Assembly (NCBI GenBank): GCA_002338895.1
Contig: DDJH01000237.1
Span: forward strand, 5,606 to 13,668
Reading direction: 5' to 3'
From: Lentisphaeria bacterium UBA1829
GTDB taxonomy: Bacteria > Verrucomicrobiota > Lentisphaeria > Victivallales > UBA1829
Length of the DNA stretch: 8,063 nt
The notes below the pieces were generated by a model. It searched no databases and was not told the DNA's origin. It saw only the letters and a list, made by a program, of their open reading frames with translations. This document shows positions 5,718-8,063 of the stretch, in pieces. A program made the translations under genes and the position numbers. The first letter of the stretch is position 1, and the number at the start of each line of letters is the position of its first letter.

Positions 5718-7747
5718 CAGACGGAGTCGGATTCTTTTTTCACCCCGTCTCTTCCGAAACGGGCGATCCGCACCTCGTAGGGGTTGAGGACCGCCATTTC
5801 GTTTCCGGAGTCGGGCGACCCCATCAGGATCCGTCCGCCCCGCTCCTCCGGAATCGAGATTCTGCGGGCGGAGGAGTTGATCGTGAAAAGATACTCTCCC
5901 CTCCGGATCCGGGAGACCTCCGGCGGCAGCTCCCTCTCCGGCAGAGCGATTCCGCAGTGTTCCAGCACGCGGCGGAGAATCAGCCGGACTCCCGCAACGT
6001 CCAGAAACGCGGAAAGATAAAACGCCTTCCCCTTTCCGAATGAGTGACACGTCAGCAGCGGCGCACCGGCGAAACAGGTGGCGGAGAGAGTTTCCAGCAC
6101 CGCACACCCCTTCGGCATCAGATGCTCCACATAGCGTTCCGCCCGCACACTCTGCCCGAAACAGCGCAGTTCGACGGAAGTTTTCGGAAGAGAAGAAATA
6201 TCGAACACCCCCATATTGGCATCGGTCTGCGAGGTGAGCAGTTCCCTTGTCTCTTCGATTTCAAGGCCGAAGAGATCGTTCATTCCGCAGGGATACGGCT
6301 CCTTCCGGTAGCTTCCGGACTCCTCCATCAGATTCAGCCGGGTCATGGCGACCAGACACCCCCCACGCCGCACATACTCCTTCCATGTTTCGATGATCCG
6401 CGGCGACACCGATTCACAAAGCGGCAGAAACACCACACGATACGGTGCAATATCCGTTGCTGCCTCCATCATCAGGAAATCGGGATTTTTCCCGAGCGCG
6501 GTCAGCGCCAGATGAATCCGGTTTGCCGCAACATAGAGAGCGTCGCTCTTCTTCGACTGATGATATTGTCCGGACGCGGCGTCGTGCACGATTGCGATCT
6601 CCGTTTCCGGCAGCGGCAGATTCGAAAGATCTTCGGAGAGCGCCTCGAACTCCTTCCGGATCTTCTGAATGATCCGATAGGCTGTGCCCGGGCGTCCGCA
6701 CCAGGGGAGAATGGCGGGATGGGTCTCCTCGCCCATCACCGACTGGCGCCAGCGGAAATAGAGGATGGATTCCGCGCCCCGGGCGAACATCTCCCAGAAC
6801 CACGGTTTGAGAGCGTCGCTGGAGTTCGGCTCCGTGGTGATCTGGTTGAAGGCGCCGGTTTCCGCGACCATGAATTTCTGCTGACGACCGGTGATGCCGC
6901 GGTAGAAATCCCAGAAGGCGCGGAAGCGGAAGATGTTGTCGCTGGCGACATAGGTGTCGCATGCGGCGTATCCCAGGTTTGCGAAGAGGCGGTCGAGCCG
7001 GAGATCCGCATAGGTCATTCCGGGATTGTTGGTTGTCACCACCCAGCCGGGATTCTCCTGTTTCAGCAGATCGCGGTGGTGCAGAACGAGTTCGGAAAAG
7101 AGCTCTCCCTGCACGCGGAGATACTCCTTTCTCCATCCGCGGCGGAAACGGAACGGCGGTTTCAGATCCTCCCAGGCCTGGAGATCGCCGGACCAGAAAG
7201 CTCCGTTCCATGCGCGGTTGAACGCATCGAGCGTCCGATACTGATTCCGCATGGCCTCCTGAAAGCGCTTCGTGCAGGAATCGCAGACGCAGAGTCCGGT
7301 GGCGGCTTCGACGCTCAGTTCATTGTCGAGCTGCCACATTGCGATTGCCGGATGATCGCGGAACGCGCGCGCCATCTCCGAAACGATCCGGTCGGCGAAG
7401 AAGCGGAACTTCGGGGAAGAGGGACAGTAACTCTGCCGGGCATCGCATTCCGGCCGAGTTCCGTCCGCGCGGAGCTTCAAGGTTTCCGGATAGCGGGCGT
7501 GCATCCATCGGGGGATCGCCGCCGTGGGCGTGCACATCATCACGCGGATTCCGTATTTCAAGGCGAGATCCAGGACCTCGAAGGTCTCCTCGAAATGGAA
7601 GCACCCCTCCTCCGGTTCGAGTTTCCCCCAGTTGAATTCTCCGAGACGGATCATATTGAATCCGAGTTCGCGCATCAGGCGGAAATCGGTTTCCCAGCGC
7701 TCCTTTTCCCATGCTTCCGGATAGTAGGCGCAGCCGAAATACTTCAT
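5717..7747 (-). CDS. GH42-family beta-galactosidase
   Basis: A 676-residue glycoside hydrolase family 42 enzyme, a retaining enzyme that releases galactose (in some members other pyranosides) from oligosaccharides. It starts MKYFGCAYYPEAW, typical of GH42. Glu143 in WQLDNELS is the expected acid/base and Glu296 in FMVAETGAF the expected nucleophile. Cys108, Cys153, Cys155 and Cys158 (YCPSSP; CVCDSC) match the four-cysteine zinc site of the Thermus A4 enzyme in spacing. Domains: TIM barrel about 1-375, amidotransferase-like trimerisation domain about 380-590, small C-terminal beta domain to 676. There is no signal peptide, so it probably acts in the cytoplasm on imported oligosaccharides. Start ATG 7745-7747 has GGAG 7 nt upstream and overlaps the stop of the preceding minus-strand gene as ATGA. 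An upstream in-frame ATG at 7822 would add 25 unrelated residues inside that gene. Substrate within GH42 is not readable. Confidence 0.95.
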   Translation of the reverse strand: MKYFGCAYYPEAWEKERWETDFRLMRELGFNMIRLGEFNWGKLEPEEGCFHFEETFEVLDLALKYGIRVMMCTPTAAIPRWMHARYPETLKLRADGTRPECDARQSYCPSSPKFRFFADRIVSEMARAFRDHPAIAMWQLDNELSVEAATGLCVCDSCTKRFQEAMRNQYRTLDAFNRAWNGAFWSGDLQAWEDLKPPFRFRRGWRKEYLRVQGELFSELVLHHRDLLKQENPGWVVTTNNPGMTYADLRLDRLFANLGYAACDTYVASDNIFRFRAFWDFYRGITGRQQKFMVAETGAFNQITTEPNSSDALKPWFWEMFARGAESILYFRWRQSVMGEETHPAILPWCGRPGTAYRIIQKIRKEFEALSEDLSNLPLPETEIAIVHDAASGQYHQSKKSDALYVAANRIHLALTALGKNPDFLMMEAATDIAPYRVVFLPLCESVSPRIIETWKEYVRRGGCLVAMTRLNLMEESGSYRKEPYPCGMNDLFGLEIEETRELLTSQTDANMGVFDISSLPKTSVELRCFGQSVRAERYVEHLMPKGCAVLETLSATCFAGAPLLTCHSFGKGKAFYLSAFLDVAGVRLILRRVLEHCGIALPERELPPEVSRIRRGEYLFTINSSARRISIPEERGGRILMGSPDSGNEMAVLNPYEVRIARFGRDGVKKESDSV

Positions 7748-8063
7748 TTCTGCACTCCGTCCTTTTTGAGTTCGCAGGAGATGGTCACGGGGACATCTTT
7801 CCGGAACTGGAGAGCGATCCATGCCTGATCCATCACCTTGTCCGGAGCGGGAAGCGTTCCTTCGGCGCCCTGGACGGAGATGTTCCGGAAACGGAGATCC
7901 TTTGCGCGGTCGGTCCCGAGAGAACTGCGGAGGACAAGATTGCCGGCTCCGTCGTGTTTCGGGACGAAGCGGAACTCATGGCGGACCCATTCCGCAGTGG
8001 GAAGGAACGGGGTGCTTTCATTGTTGACGAGCTGGAGGATCCGTCCGCCGGGATCGCGGATGG
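7744..8063 (-). CDS. Partial protein of unknown function, C-terminal 105 residues, beta-rich
   Basis: The 3' end of a minus-strand gene whose start lies beyond the right edge. The frame, read from 8061 down, is open for 105 codons and ends in a TGA at 7744-7746 that overlaps the GH42 start as ATGA, which strongly supports the frame over the two others. The visible part begins IRDPGGRILQLVNNES. It contains alternating strands such as EWVRHEFRFVP, NLVLRSSL and DLRFRNISVQG, and a last strand VTISCELKKDG. The pattern of an aromatic residue, a strand, a hydrophobic-polar strand and a late 'LRFRNISV' strand resembles the C-terminal half of jelly-roll carbohydrate-binding modules, but I cannot assign a family. 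It is probably co-transcribed with GH42, so a part in glycan binding or degradation is a reasonable guess. The rest of the protein is needed to say more. Confidence 0.75.
   Translation of the reverse strand, partial: IRDPGGRILQLVNNESTPFLPTAEWVRHEFRFVPKHDGAGNLVLRSSLGTDRAKDLRFRNISVQGAEGTLPAPDKVMDQAWIALQFRKDVPVTISCELKKDGVQK

Noticed and set aside
5013..6107. 364-codon minus-strand frame opposite the SDR gene and the GH42 3' end
   Set aside because: Crosses the terminator hairpin and two real genes, has no recognisable motif and is in register with the SDR codons.
7748..7822. Earlier ATG for the GH42 gene, 25 residues longer
   Set aside because: The extension is the upstream gene read out of frame; MKYFGCAYYPEAW at 7747 is the usual GH42 start and has a good ribosome binding site.
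6044..7828. 594-codon plus-strand reading frame opposite GH42
   Set aside because: In codon register with the GH42 gene, whose catalytic residues, zinc cysteines and ribosome binding site are all clear; a shadow frame.
7833..8021. 62-codon minus-strand frame near the right edge
   Set aside because: Out of phase with the frame that runs to the edge and ends in the ATGA overlap with GH42; Ser/Arg-rich shadow.

Overview
The window is bacterial, gene-dense and fairly GC-rich (about 60% by eye). Genes are packed nose to tail, with GGAG-type ribosome binding sites and TGA stops throughout. No ribosomal RNA, tRNA, mobile element or CRISPR is visible. The style (very frequent GGA and CGG codons, a catabolic cassette of Gfo/Idh/MocA, amidohydrolase, DapA-like and SDR enzymes, and a neighbouring GH42 gene) reminds me of gut or environmental Lentisphaerota (Victivallales-like) or related PVC bacteria. 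That is an impression from composition and gene content, not a proven placement.

Layout. Positions 1-5681 hold a six-gene plus-strand operon whose 5' end lies outside the window: (1) the C-terminal part of a Gfo/Idh/MocA NAD(P)-dependent oxidoreductase, (2) a SelA/DgaE-like PLP enzyme, (3) a RidA-family imine/enamine deaminase, (4) an N-acyl-D-amino-acid deacylase-type amidohydrolase, (5) a DapA/NanA-superfamily class I aldolase or dehydratase, (6) a classical short-chain dehydrogenase/reductase. Genes 1/2 and 2/3 overlap as ATGA, 3/4 are 6 bp apart, and 5/6 overlap by 14 bp. The only real gap is an 81-bp purine-rich leader before gene 5. A hairpin followed by a short T run at 5691-5717 probably ends this operon. 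On the minus strand, converging on it, a GH42 beta-galactosidase-like gene (5717-7747) is ATGA-coupled to the 3' end of a gene (7744-8063) that runs off the right edge.

How the genes may work together (inference). The plus-strand set fits an oxidative, non-phosphorylated route for an N-acylated amino sugar or sugar acid. The oxidoreductase and/or SDR would oxidise the sugar. The amidohydrolase would remove the N-acyl group from a D-configured 2-amino acid. The SelA/DgaE-like enzyme would eliminate ammonia, with RidA hydrolysing the enamine/imine to a 2-keto-3-deoxy acid. The DapA-like lyase would cleave or dehydrate that acid. Each step rests on a recognised family, but the substrate and order are not shown by the sequence. 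The minus-strand pair (GH42 and a beta-rich, possibly carbohydrate-binding protein) suggests a glycan-use locus next door.
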